Positions 1-11,295 of a stretch of DNA of 64,000 nt are shown here, one piece after another (the first letter of the stretch is position 1; the number at the start of each line of letters is the position of its first letter). The DNA comes from Lindgomyces ingoldianus. Taxonomy: Eukaryota > Ascomycota > Dothideomycetes > Pleosporales > Lindgomycetaceae. The position numbers were made by a program, and so were the translations under genes. The notes below the pieces were generated by a model. It did no database searches, had not been told where the DNA came from, and worked only from the letters and a program-made list of their open reading frames with translations. Where the stretch lies: assembly GCF_010093535.1 (NCBI RefSeq), contig NW_022985179.1:314395-378394 (forward strand). The letters run 5' to 3'.

Positions 1-659
1 AGCTGTCCTTATTTTTCTAAAGCTGTAATAACTGCTCTAGTTAATATCTAGCCTATTATAAAGCCTAACTTATTAAAGTTATACCTGTCTTTATCTTAGA
101 TACTGTACTTAGCTTTTATGTTAGCTACTAGGCAAAACTAGCCCTAGATAACCTCTAGATCCTTATAAAGCGCTCTCTTATAATTATACTTATAATTAAA
201 CTTTATTATAAACTTAGGGCAGTGCTTAACCTACATACTAGTCTAGTTTAAGCTAACCTAGCCTAGATTGCGCTCTGCAGGCAAGGAATTAGCTATATTA
301 GCTATAGCTGTAAGCCTAGGGGGAAATCTGTGTGTAATAAGCTTAAGTATGTACTTAATAACTACCTTCTTTTTAAGCTTAGTTAGATTTCTTAATTTAG
401 GCTAGCATTCTGCTTGTAAAGGCTGTCTAGCGCGTTAATTGCTTAGTGTTGTGTAAAAAACATTATAGATAGCTATAGCGCGTTGTAAAGAGAGTTTTAA
501 GTCTTATTTAAAAGCCTAAAGAGCAAGCTGTATCTAACGTTCTTTAGAAGATTTAATCTAGTGTTGTTGTTAAGGCATTATATAGATAGGTAGAGTTTAG
601 TAGGGGCTTGGCAAAAGTGGCCGGCCGACCTGTGTGGCCGGCCAACCTGTTAGGTACGT
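1..659 (-). mobile_element. Fot1/pogo-like DNA transposon, end fragment A (RIP-mutated)
   Basis: This is one end of a Tc1/mariner-superfamily, Fot1/pogo-type element cut by the window edge. The terminal repeat ends in ...TTAGGTACGT at 659, followed by a TA target dinucleotide (660-661). It matches the complete copy at 6505-8342 along its whole length, the other copy differing mainly by transitions. Read on the minus strand from about 575, and treating TAA/TAG as mutated Gln/Trp codons, it gives a recognisable CENP-B-like helix-turn-helix transposase N-terminus, with an IYNV-type helix, a FPPRL motif, and then YNFNKLGF where the family has FDETGF. The first catalytic Asp has therefore become Asn. 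The stops all look like C->T or G->A changes. The copy is dead. Confidence 0.85.
617..650. repeat. 17-bp tandem duplication inside the transposon terminus
   Basis: Two adjacent 17-bp units, GTGGCCGGCC(G/A)ACCTGT, lie at 617-633 and 634-650, just inside the outer TTAGGTACGT end. The same doubling is visible, more decayed, at the matching end of the complete copy near 8300-8333. The opposite end of that copy, at 6505, carries only one unit. The inverted repeats of this family are therefore unequal. Confidence 0.8.
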
Positions 660-1670
660 TAATAAAATTTTTAAAAGTAGTTAGCTTTTTATTATAAGTA
701 AATTTATCTTTTATTATGTCTTTTAAGCTGTTGTAGAACATTTAGTAAAAGGCTTTTTAGTCTGTCTATCTATAGATAGCTAGCTGCTCTCTAAAACATG
801 CTGCGTAGTATTAGGCTATTTCTTTTCTTTATTTTAGAGCATTTAATTTATTAGCTGTAATTTTTTATTTATTTATAGTTTTATAAATAGCTGTTAGAGC
901 CTCTTTAAAAGTTTCTACACTACTAAATATTTTTTTAGTCTTAGAATTTAGTATAAAACTATTAGCTCTAAAGTCTATCTAGTTGTCTATGTGTAGTTAG
1001 AACTAGATTATAAGAGGTCTTTCTAAATATAGTTCTATCTAGGATATTATTTCTATATTAGTCTAGAATGCTCCTTTGTTGTATTACATATAAAGGTAGC
1101 ATCTAGTAAAAAAGGGGCAAAGGTCCTTAAGTAATTCTTTAAAAAGCTTTAAAAGGGCTAGTCTTAAAGTCTTTTTAGCTATAATGCTTACTTTCTTAGT
1201 TAAAATATTCTAAAGCTTAGCTAGTTTAACCTGCAGCGCGTGTATCTAGGCAGCAGTATTTAAAGTTATTAGAGAATTTATTAAAAGAGATAGATTACTA
1301 TTATATACTATTTACTATTATAGTTACTTTACTTTTTTATAGAGGTTAGTTAGTTTACTAACTTTATTACTAATCTACTAAAGTTTTTTAATGTTGTTCT
1401 AGATTATATTAATTTACTCTACTAGAACACCTTTACTAACTATTAAAACTCCTGTTAATCTTAATAAGGCTAAGTAAGCTATGTTAGAATTAAGGTTATA
1501 TTTGTCAGATATGCGCACCTACTGTCAAGACAGGAGGAACGTTTGACGAAAGCTGCTACATAGTACGAGCAATAAGCTCGAACAGTATGTTGCTGCAAAT
1601 TGCTGCATGTTGCAGCATTTTGCAGCATTTTGCAGCTGGTCGCGCATAGGGCTAGTGCGCGAGGGACTTG
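660..1670. other. AT-rich RIP-degraded DNA, no gene seen
   Basis: Both strands are crowded with TAG and TAA, and no open reading frame of note is present. A short intact-looking patch at 1560-1640 has three copies of a TTGCAGCAT-like unit. I recognise no transposon domain here. Confidence 0.6.
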
Positions 1671-2080
1671 GATCTATTAGTTGCATTAATCGGCGGAATT
1701 TCTTGGCACATCCACATGTTTTCTTCTCCCAACAACATACCCCAAACAAATCACCTAAAGGCCTATATTGCGCCTTAAATTAAGCTAAAATTGTTGTTAT
1801 ATTATAAGATTTTAATTACCTAATTAGGGACAAATATAAAGCTAACTTTTAGTGTTGTAAAAGTCTCTCTTAGGTTATTACGCCCACTGTTGCCATGTTT
1901 TAAGCTTATAGGGTCTCATCTCGCCCACCACCTCACCTTCCCTGTCAAGCGCTGTCAGCGCAGTGTTGTTATAGTAGTTAAGGCCTTTTAGATTAAACTT
2001 AACTAAATATTTATTACTTTCTTTAGCTTAGATAGGAGCCTTAGTTAATTGCTAATTACAAGAACTATAGCAAGACTGCT

Positions 2081-3000
2081 ATGTATAACATGCTAGATAA
2101 TCTAAGGAAATACAGCAGCATACAAAAACCTGCTAGCAAGAGGCTAGGGCAGCCACCTAAGATTAGTAAAGACAACATAGAGGCGCTATTTAAAGAGCTA
2201 GTTTACTTAGAGTAGATGTATCTAGATAAGATTTAACACTAGTTACTAGTAAAAAGGGGCGTAAAAGTAAATAAGTTAACTATCTTTAAGTTCTTAAAAA
2301 AGTATAGTTAAAGCTGCTAAACTTTAAAGCCTTTCTTTATTAATTACAGTAAAGAGCTTTATAAGTGTTACTGTTAATTAATAAGAAGGTTTACTACTAA
2401 TAATATAGTGTTTTTAGATAAGTTAATATTTAATAAAAAGACTAGCTAAAGGCACTACGCGTACGCTTCTGTTAGTTACGCTGCCTGGTACGCGCAGAGC
2501 ATCTCTAGAGGCAGTACGTACATAATATTACTAGCATATATAATCTACAGTTACCTGCCTTGTACAGCTATTAAGAAGGGCTACTATAATTACAAGAATT
2601 TTCTTAACTAGATTTAGAACTGTCTTATCCTCTGCCTCTAGGCAACGTATAGCCCTAAGCACATAGTTATTATACTTAATAATGTTGCTATCTATATAAA
2701 TAATAAGGTTACCTAGGTTATCTAAGACGCAGGCTACTTAGTACACTACCTGCTACTATACTTGCCTAACTATAACCTAATTAAGCTAACATTTACTGTA
2801 CTTAAGGCATAGATTTAAAGGAACTATGTGTTTATGCAGCATTATTTTAATAGTAATTTTAGGGCCTTCCTAGCAGCTACTGTTTGTAAGAGTAGGTGTA
2901 ATAGATTTGCTAGAAAACACTTTTAGTACACTGCTAGAGGGTTATATATTAAGCAGGAGGAGTTAGATTGTGTACAGCTAGAGCTTAAAAAGCCTATATA
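2081..3000 (+). pseudogene. Degenerate Tc1/mariner DDE transposase
   Basis: Reading from the ATG at 2081 and passing through TAG/TAA codons that stand for Gln or Trp, the sequence follows a fungal Tc1-type transposase: a helix-turn-helix start, FLDKLIFN near 2411, RGSTYIILLAY near 2508, CTAIKKGYYNYKNFLN near 2562, and VIILNNVAIYIN near 2667. It then reads DAGYLVHYLLLYLPNYN and ends in LTFTVLKAWI. Two expected catalytic or motif acids are altered: the LDN Asp has become Asn, and PIELTF has become LIKLTF. RIP-type transitions explain both. It is non-functional. Confidence 0.8.
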
Positions 3001-3074
3001 AACAGTAAACTTACTTAAATTTACTTTAGTTAACTCTATGCGCTATCTAACTTCTATTCCTACCCACTTTACTA

Positions 3075-3134
3075 CCTGCTCCTGCTGCTCCTGCTGCTCC
3101 TGCTGCTCCTGCTGCTCCTGCTGCTCCTGCTACC
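3075..3134. repeat. 9-bp minisatellite (CCTGCTGCT)n
   Basis: Five perfect CCTGCTGCT units run from 3081 to 3125. They are flanked by a partial unit at 3075-3080 and a diverged unit CCTGCTACC at 3126-3134. The array lies just after the transposase homology inside the mariner-like element. It is unusual in being almost free of RIP changes while its surroundings are saturated. Confidence 0.9.
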
Positions 3135-5040
3135 CCTCTAAGCTCTACAAAGCTATTTACTCTTTAATATAGCTACTTAAAGCAACAGAGATTCTTGCAG
3201 AGGTGCTAAACTACTCTATCCTTAAGTTTAAACCTACTAATAGTAATAGTATAGAGCTTATTACCTAGATTTAATATAAGGCAAAGGTTATTAATTATCT
3301 ACTTTTACTTAATTACTACTTTACTAGCAGTAACATAGTTAATATTATCTTTCTCTTCCTCCTGTTGCTCTATAAGCTAGGAAAAGAACTCTTTTATAGT
3401 TACATAGGTATCTACTTTGCTAGCTTTAGCTACTAGGCTTAACAACAGAACTAGGAGACTTGCTGTACGTAGCATTAATAGGGTTACTAGTTAAAAAGGC
3501 GCTGCTATAATAAAAGACAATAGGTACAGTAGCAGCAGCTGCCCACCTAAGAAGGCGCCTGGCAGAGCTGCTAGCAGAGCTGCTAGCATCTGCTAAAGCC
3601 TTATCTGCTGCATTTAGAATTACTAAAACTCTTACTGCTTTGCTTAAGCTACTTTATCCTTCTTTATCTTTGCTATCTAATTTATTAATTACTACTTCTC
3701 TGCCTGTTTCTGCAGCTTTTTTAGCGTTAGCTTATCTAAATTAGATAACAAATTATGCCTTTTTTTCTTACTTTTTTAACTATAAGGCTTTACTTACAGC
3801 TTATTACTTTATAGCTTTAAGGCCTTAACTATCTTATAAGCTAGATATAAGGCTAATAATTTGCTTATAATAATAGACCTTACTTAAGCTTTTACATTAA
3901 TTAGTTTAATCTTATAGTAAGCACTACTTAGGTAGATATAACATTATTAACTACTATTATTATAAAGATTAACATAGCACTTTTACATTTAGTAAATTAT
4001 TAATTAGTAATTTATAGCTATCTTAATGTCTTTTACATGCTTTATAGCCTTTATCTTCCTTAGCAGTTGCTTACTGCAGTAGGCGCTTATAGAGATGTTA
4101 TTACCTAGCTTAGATAAAGCCTTGTTAAATAACTAATTATATAAGAAGACTTTTTACAGCGCCTTAACCTAAACGCAGATCTCTACTTTAAACTCCACGC
4201 GCAATATATCTTTAAAGTAGGTAATATAATAATTAACTATTTTAAATAGCTAAACTTTTTTAATAGTACTAAAATTTAACAGCAGTACACACTGCTAAGC
4301 AGCACCTCTTTTATCTAGACAGAAGCTAACGCTGCGGCTCTGTACGCAGTGCCCACAGCTGTTAATTGTTAACGCTAGGTTATTAATTAGTAATGTTACT
4401 TTGTCCTCTATAAATAACATTAAAAAGAACATATGCTTACAGTTATTATAATCTTCTACTACTTTAACCCTATTTATGCAGAGAATATATGTTATATCTA
4501 TATTATATTAGGGCTGCTAGGGTAGCGGCGGCAACAACAGTAGATCTAGCATAATGCGTGGCGACTTAAGAATTTTAATTAGGGCAGGTACAATAGCAGG
4601 CAACAGTAATAGTGTAAGAGGCTCTTTTATATTAACCTAGGTAACTAATTTCTAGTTACACGCTGCTACAGCTTCTCCCCTTCTCCTGCTACTACTAGCC
4701 TACTTATTAGGCTTTCTTAACAACTAAGCAGCTACTTTAGCAGTAGGCTGTTAGACAGTACTAGTACTTAAACACGTTAACTTAGCTAGAGGCGCTTCTG
4801 CTACCCCTAGTTAGGTGCCTCTGCAGGCTATAGTAAGATGCTAGTAAGGCCTTCTTAACACTAAAGAGTTAGCTTTAACTTTATTCCTAATTAGGTAGTT
4901 AAATCTTATAATATTATAATAATATTAGCATAGTTTAGGGCGTATTACTAATGTGTCTTAATTTCTATAAGGTTTGTGTAGGGACAGAGACAGAAGCAAA
5001 ATCGCTAAGGAATTCCGCCAATTAATGCAACTAATAGATC

Positions 5041-6504
5041 GGAAAAACAAAAGCCGAGCAACACAAGTAGAGCAGAAAAAGGATCGATAAATCAACACAA
5101 TAAATCATCATCCCATACATCATATCAAAAACCCATCATTCATCTCAGGAAGCCTAGAAACAGTGCTTTAATCTGACAATATTAAGTAGTTATACTTTTT
5201 AAAAAGGTGTAGTATTTAATGTTATAATCTTTACTTTAGAAAGCACTTAGGTTAAAGTTGTTTCTTATAATAGAACAGAGGAATAGAGGCTAACAGCAGG
5301 GTGTACAGTCCTACATAATAGCTAATAGGCTAATAGAGTAGGGGAAGAGCAACTAGATTGTAGTTTGTCCCTATAGCAGCAGTATAGTAGCTAGGTTAAA
5401 CAATCCTGTTAGACAGAATTAGAGGTATATATATTGTAAGATATATAAATAGTATTATAGCTTTTTAAAAAGCTAAATGCTACTTAGTCTATATAAAAAA
5501 TAAACTAAACATTAAACACACTTTTTAAAAGTTATTTAAAGTTAGAACTATATACATGTCTAATAGTGCTAAGAATAAGTTGTGTAAGCTTGTTAAGTTT
5601 ACAGTACAGCAAACTTGCTTAACTTATTAAACTTGTTTAACTTGCAGCCTGCCTTCTTATTAGATAACACATTCTTCTGTAATTACAGGCAGCTGCGTTG
5701 TCTCCGCACCTTCTAATTAGTTTGTAAACAAGTCCTGCTCTAACCTAGCTAGATTATAGAGTACTTTAGGTGGAGTTATGTTAGTCTAACTATAGACTGT
5801 AACACCTACCTTGTACGCTGTGCACACTGTACACCACTCTTACTCTTGCTACTTAAGCGCTACACTATAAGCAGCTAGCTAAAAGAGCCTATTTAATAGT
5901 TTAAGTATTTTTAAAAGATAATTTAATTACTTTTTAGCACACTTTTATATAGTAATAAAAGTAATTAAGTAAAAAGTAGAATTAGTTAACACTTTTTTTA
6001 CTTTATAACTAAACTAAGTACTTTAATAGTTTTGCATTAGATTTTAAAGTAATAAAAACTACTTTAGTATAGTAACTATAATTTAGCTATTAAAATTACT
6101 AATATTAAAGCTACTTATCTTTACTTTAGTTTTAATATTATACTTTATAAAAAAAAAGTGCACTACTAATAAGTTAAGTTTATATAATAGCTTTTTAATA
6201 TTAACTATATTCTAAAATATATATTAATCTTTTAAGAGTATTTTTAAACTATATAGTTGTTTTAAAGCTACATAAATATGCAATATGCAGGCAGTAGATA
6301 GATAAGTATATAAAACTAAATTAACATAAAAGGTGTATAAAAAGTTACTAATACTAAAATTAAGCTATTTTAAAAGCTAAAGTACTTTTATAAGTTTATC
6401 TACCTAAAATATAAAAGGCTAGTAAGTAGTTAGTAGGTGCGTGTTAAACAAAAAATTAAAAAAGTTAAGTAGTAAAAAAAATAATAAAAGCATAAAAAGT
6501 AGTA
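5041..6504. other. Degraded inter-element DNA
   Basis: Positions about 5041-5165 keep a normal CA-rich composition and look like original host DNA. After that the sequence is AT-rich and RIP-like up to the TA at 6503-6504 that precedes the next pogo element. No coding capacity or recognisable transposon domain was seen. Confidence 0.6.
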
Positions 6505-8342
6505 ACGTACCTAACAGGTTAGCCGGCCACTTTTGCCAAGCCCCCACTAAAACTACCCTATTCTAGCGCAAAACAGCCTACTTTAGCCCTATATAAAGCA
6601 ATACAACATAAGATATTATTTAAAGTCTACTTTTACTACTTTTTTATACATACGCAAGTTATGCCTAGTCTAATTGCACTGCCTATATTACTTTTAACTT
6701 AGCTTACCTTCTTTAGTGCGCACTTATGTCTTTAGCTTTTTCTTATTACTACACGCTTTAAACTTCTTTAAAGCAGTTAAACAAGCCTTATTCTTAACTA
6801 TTAAAGTTTTTTCTGCCTAAATTTACTTTCTTTTATATAATTTATGTTATGTAGTAGCCTTATTTACTGCTTAAAGCTTTATAATCTTCTTTTATGCTAA
6901 TACTAGCTTATGCGTAATAATTACTACTCTTTTTAAAACTTTTTTAAAAGCCTTTACTATAGACATTAGTAAGCTATTTATATGCCTTTAATTTTTTACT
7001 TTTATAAGTATTAATTATAACTTAAATTTAAAGGTATTACTTAAAGTTTATAACTACTAGAGCTTATTATTAATAAGTAGTAGTAGTAATAAAGTATATA
7101 ACTAGATATTAAGAGCTATTTTAACTTATTTTAGGTTAAATAAAACTAAACTAGCGCTTTAAAACTCTTTTTAGATATTACTAAAAGTAATTACTGCATT
7201 ATAAGCGCGTATAAAGTATAGTAAAAACTTAAGTTTTATAATATAAGTAATTTAGTTACATATAAGATCTTTAGCTTAGCACTTATACACCTTTTTTAAA
7301 AAGGCAAAACAACCTATATTAAGAGGCTATAAAAGGTGTAATAAGTGTAAAAGTATATAAATAGTAATAATTTTTTTTATAGTACTACTAGAAATTAAGT
7401 AAGTTATAGCTCTTATAGCTATTAATAATAAAAAGCTAATAAGTGCCTATAACTTTTTTTTATATGCTTATTAAAGTGCTTTAACTACTATAGCCTAAGC
7501 TTATTTATTATCTAGCTATTTTTAGAGACTGTAATAACCTAGTTTTAAGGTAGATTTTTTTTTATACTAGGCAAAGAGGTAATAGCAGCCTTTAAAAATA
7601 ATAAAAAGTAGAATAGCTTACTTTATTATGTTAATACTTTAAATAACTATTATTTACTTTTTATTACTTTACTATATTACTTTTAGCTATTTTTATTTCT
7701 TTAAAGCTATAATAACTACTTTAGTTAATATTTAGCTTATTATAAAGCTTAACTTATTAAAGTTATACATGTCTTTATTCTAGATACTATACTTAGCTTT
7801 TATATTAGCTACTAGGTAAAACTAGCTTTAGATAACTTCTAAATTTTTATAAAGCACTTTTTTATAATTATACTTATAATTAAACTTTATTATAAACTTA
7901 GAGCAGTGCTTAACCTACATACTAGGCTAGTTTAAGCTAACCTAGCCTAAATTACACTCTATGCGTAAGGAATTAGCTATATTAGCTATAGCTATAAGCC
8001 TAAAAGGAAATCTATGTATAATAAGCTTAAGTATATACTTAATAACTACTTTTTTTTAAGCTTAGTTAGATTCTTTAATTTAAGCTAGTATTCTGCTTTT
8101 AAAGGCTGTCTAGCGCGTTAATTACTTAGTGTTATATAAAAAATATTATAAATAGCTACAGTGTGTTATAAAAAAAGTTTTAAGTCTTATTTAAAAGCCT
8201 AAAAAGTAAGCTGTATCTAATGTTCTTTAGAAGATTTAATCTAGTGTTGTTGTTAAGGCATTATGTAGATAGGTAGAGTATAGTAAGGGCTTAGCAAAAG
8301 TAGCCGGCTAACCTGTGTAGCTAGCTAACCTGTTAGGTACGT
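6505..8342 (-). mobile_element. Complete Fot1/pogo-like DNA transposon, copy B (RIP-mutated)
   Basis: The element starts ACGTACCTAACAGGTT after a TA at 6503-6504. It ends in the inverted ...CCTGTTAGGTACGT before a TA at 8343-8344, giving 1,838 bp, the usual size for Fot1-type elements. The part from about 7685 to 8342 is the diverged counterpart of 1-659. The transposase would read on the minus strand from about 8260. Stops are frequent and almost all explained by C->T or G->A. The N-terminal homology was read in copy A, and I did not re-read every codon here. Confidence 0.85.
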
Positions 8343-8934
8343 TAAGAATAACTTTATAGTATACTATAGATTAAAATGCTAGAAAGTAAAAAAGCCTTAA
8401 AATAATATTATTAAAATAAAAAATATAATAAAGCTAGTAAAGTAGGTAAGTAGTAAGTGTTAAGTAAAAAATAATAATAAATAACTAACATATTTTTACA
8501 TATAAAAGCTAAAATTTTCTTATTAAAGTAAAATTAATTATAAGTATAGTACTAATAATAGTATAAAAAAAGTAAAAAAGTTATAGCTACTTAAAAAAAG
8601 CTAAAAGTTATTAAGAAGTTAATTTTTTTAGCTATAGTTAAAAGAATTAGAAGTGTTATGCTTACATAGGCGCACTAAAGTCTCTTAGACAGAAGGAGCT
8701 TTAAGAAAATTATAGCTTTTAATTAGTTTAGAAAAAACTTAGTAGACTATAAAAAAACAGCTTTACTTTAAGGAGTATAGTGTGGCGCTAATTAAAGCCC
8801 TTGACCGTCTGAGCTTGCTGAGATAACTAATACCTGTTCGTACAGCCTCTGGATATATAGCCGCTTCTCTTGAGCACGTTTCCACAGCAGTAAATTAACT
8901 TCCAAGTCCCCTCTACAGCCTCTAATTAAGGCAG
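8343..8934. other. RIP boundary DNA upstream of the broken oxidase
   Basis: AT-rich degraded sequence runs to about 8780 and then changes abruptly to ordinary base composition. No ATG-initiated exon that could begin the downstream oxidase gene was found between 8780 and 8934. The gene's 5' end has probably been lost or mutated. Confidence 0.5.
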
Positions 8935-10419
8935 GTATCTAAACTCGCCTCAACCTTCCCATCGCAAGTTACCCTTCTAAACACTGCCGAGCACTTAGCT
9001 TGGCGATCAGAATTCTGGTCAAAACACCAAGAAGCGGTGCAGCCGGCTTGCATATTCAGGCCGAAATCCCCCAAAGAAGTCGCCATCGCAGTCCTCATTT
9101 GTCGCTGGTCAAGATGCGCGTTTGCAGTCAAAAGCGGCGGTCATGCTGCCATGAAGGGTGCTTGGAATAGTGACGGGGGTATTACCATCGATCTGGTGGA
9201 TCTTGACAGCATCGAACTGAGCGAGGATAAGAGGATCGCGAGACTCGGGACAGGGAACACGTGGATGAATGTGTATGAGAAACTAGCAAAAGATGGATTG
9301 GCAGTAGTTGGAGGGCGAGCTTCTGATATCGGAGTTGGAGGGTTCACTCTAGGCGGTGTGTAATTGATTGACTTCCCACTAAAGAACTCTGACGAAATTT
9401 CCTCAGGGGGCATATCCTTCTTCGCCTCCCTCTACGGCTGGGGCTGCGACAATGTCGCCAATTTCGAAGTCGTCACCGCCAGTGGCGACATCCTCCAAGT
9501 TAACCAACAATCCTACCCAGACCTCTACTGAGCTCTCCGAGGCGGCGGTCCTAACTTTGGCATCGTAACTCGCTTCGATCTTGAAACCTTCCCCCAAGGC
9601 AATATATTCGCTGGCAGTATTGCATACCACTACCCTACACAAGCTACCGCCGCTATCTCTGCATTCTCCAATATTGCATACAACCCAGATCTGAAGGCTT
9701 CGACGTGGCTCGTGCTAGTCAATCGCATAGGCCACGATACCATCTCCACTTTAACCATGTACAAAGACCCCAATCCTCACGCCGAGGTGTTCGGCGAGTA
9801 CAAATCGATGCCGAATCTCATGGATACGACCAAAGTCCGCAGCCTGGAAGACATGACACTTCAGGTTCGTGCGACGAATCCCAAGAATCTAAGGGAAATG
9901 TATTGGACGCATACATTCAAATTCTCAGGCGACTTCATCCGCTGGTTTGCAGCTACTTTCTTCAAAGAATTAGAGGGAACGAAAGGGAAATATGAACGCC
10001 ATACCCCAGTCCCAGTGTTCCAGATTATCACGCCCGAGTGTGTGGCGCGGATGAAGGGGAATGGGGGAAATTGTCTCCCACTTATGGAATCGGAAGCGCC
10101 GTACATGAACCTGATATACTCATGTTCGTGGCAGAATGAGGAAGATGACGATTACATCATTGGAATGATCGCGAGGCTTATGGGAACAGCGGTTAAAGAG
10201 GGGAAAAAGAGGGGATTGTGGGTCGAGTATGTGTATATGAATTATGCGAGCGAGTATCAGGACGTATTGGGAGGCTACGGAGAGGAAAATGTGGCGAAAT
10301 TGAAGGTCGTTGCGAAGAAATATGATCCACAGGCCATCTTTCAGACTTTGATGCCCGGGTATTTTAAACTATGCGGTGCACCTAGAATCAGCGGGCCCGG
10401 GGTTTGGAAAGAGGATTAG
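8935..10419 (+). pseudogene. FAD-linked oxidase (berberine-bridge-like), disabled
   Basis: This is a VAO/PCMH-type FAD-dependent oxidase (FAD_binding_4 plus C-terminal BBE domain), a family that oxidises alcohols or forms rings in secondary metabolism. Visible motifs are the KSGGHAAMKG region, whose His is the usual 8-alpha FAD attachment residue, GGFTLGGGISF across a 51-nt intron (9356-9406, GTGTGT...CTCAG), YGWGCDNVANFEVV, and the C-terminal YDPQAIFQTLMPGYFKL. The second, cysteinyl FAD-attachment site is not evident. Two faults break it. TGA at 9529-9531 replaces the Trp of the DLYWALRGGG motif, and there is no start codon, with stops just upstream at 8923. About 475 codons remain, near full length. 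The gene abuts RIP-degraded DNA. Confidence 0.8.
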
Positions 10420-11295
10420 AGAGGGCATCTTACGGCAAATATGCGAACCTAACACTAGTAAGGAAAGAAAAATCAACAGAAAGAATCATCTTCCGGAGGC
10501 GAATATGGAGATTACGTGGGAGACGAGAGAGGTGAGAATTAGGGGGAGCGGTAAGGAGGAGAGTGAAGAGGGACAGAGATAGCAGGAGGATGAGATGTGA
10601 GATATGATGAAGGTTTAGAGTGAAGGAACTGGGTGAGTGAGTTGGATGCTAACTTACTTTCGTACCTGTGCTCGCTAATACATGTCCTATAAATCTGTTC
10701 GTATCTATATCTGCTTCATATTCGTAATAAACAAAAACCGAGGTCTTTTCTAGTGGTTGGAATGAAGTGTTCGACCGATCGATCTTGATCAGATAGAAAA
10801 TATCTGACAGCAAGCAGAGTAACAAGAAATTTGAAGTATTTTCATAGACAAAAGTTTCTCGGCATTTACCTACCAGCCCCCAATATCTCTATGCTAGTGA
10901 GCAGCCAGATAGAGTACGATGAAGTATTTTGTGACAGTGAATTGATCATTCAATGCTGCATATCCTCGTGTAGATGTAGATCACGTGTTAGATCCATACC
11001 TGGAATGTGGTTAGTAGAAGAGAATAGCTGGACTCATCATTAACATATGAAGCGCCGAGCTGTCCAGGCAGCATTTTCCATTCATCTGACTTCGTGAGTC
11101 CACCGTGCTGCTGATCTGTCTTAGCCAACGTCGGCAATCTGAAATTTTGTGGCTCAACGCGCGGGGTCGCGTCTGCGGGGCATTTATAAAAAGCAATCTG
11201 CTTGCAAACCTTGAAAGTGTTTGAACAATTGAGGACCGTTCCTATCTCACAATCTCTTCTCTGGATCATATATTTCATTCAAGTTTGTGTCCAAT
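10420..11295. other. Intergenic region and NmrA-like gene promoter
   Basis: No gene was found here. A TATAAA-type box (CATTTATAAAAAG, about 11180-11192) lies roughly 105 bp upstream of the ATG at 11296 and is a reasonable core promoter element for the next gene. Confidence 0.45.

Larger units (their letters stand above)
1671..5040 (+). mobile_element. Tc1/mariner-like element with 37-bp inverted repeats
   Basis: The left end (1671-1707, starting GATCTATTAGTTGCATTAAT) is matched by the reverse complement of 5004-5040, with three differences over 37 bp, all C/T or G/A. Between them lies a degenerate DDE transposase on the plus strand (2081-3000). The 3.37-kb span is long for a simple Tc1/mariner element, so it may be a large family or contain a nested insertion. 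The exact ends and target duplication are uncertain because the matching sequence runs beyond the central TA. Internal DNA is strongly RIP-mutated except for patches near 1880-1970 and 4980-5040. Confidence 0.7.
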
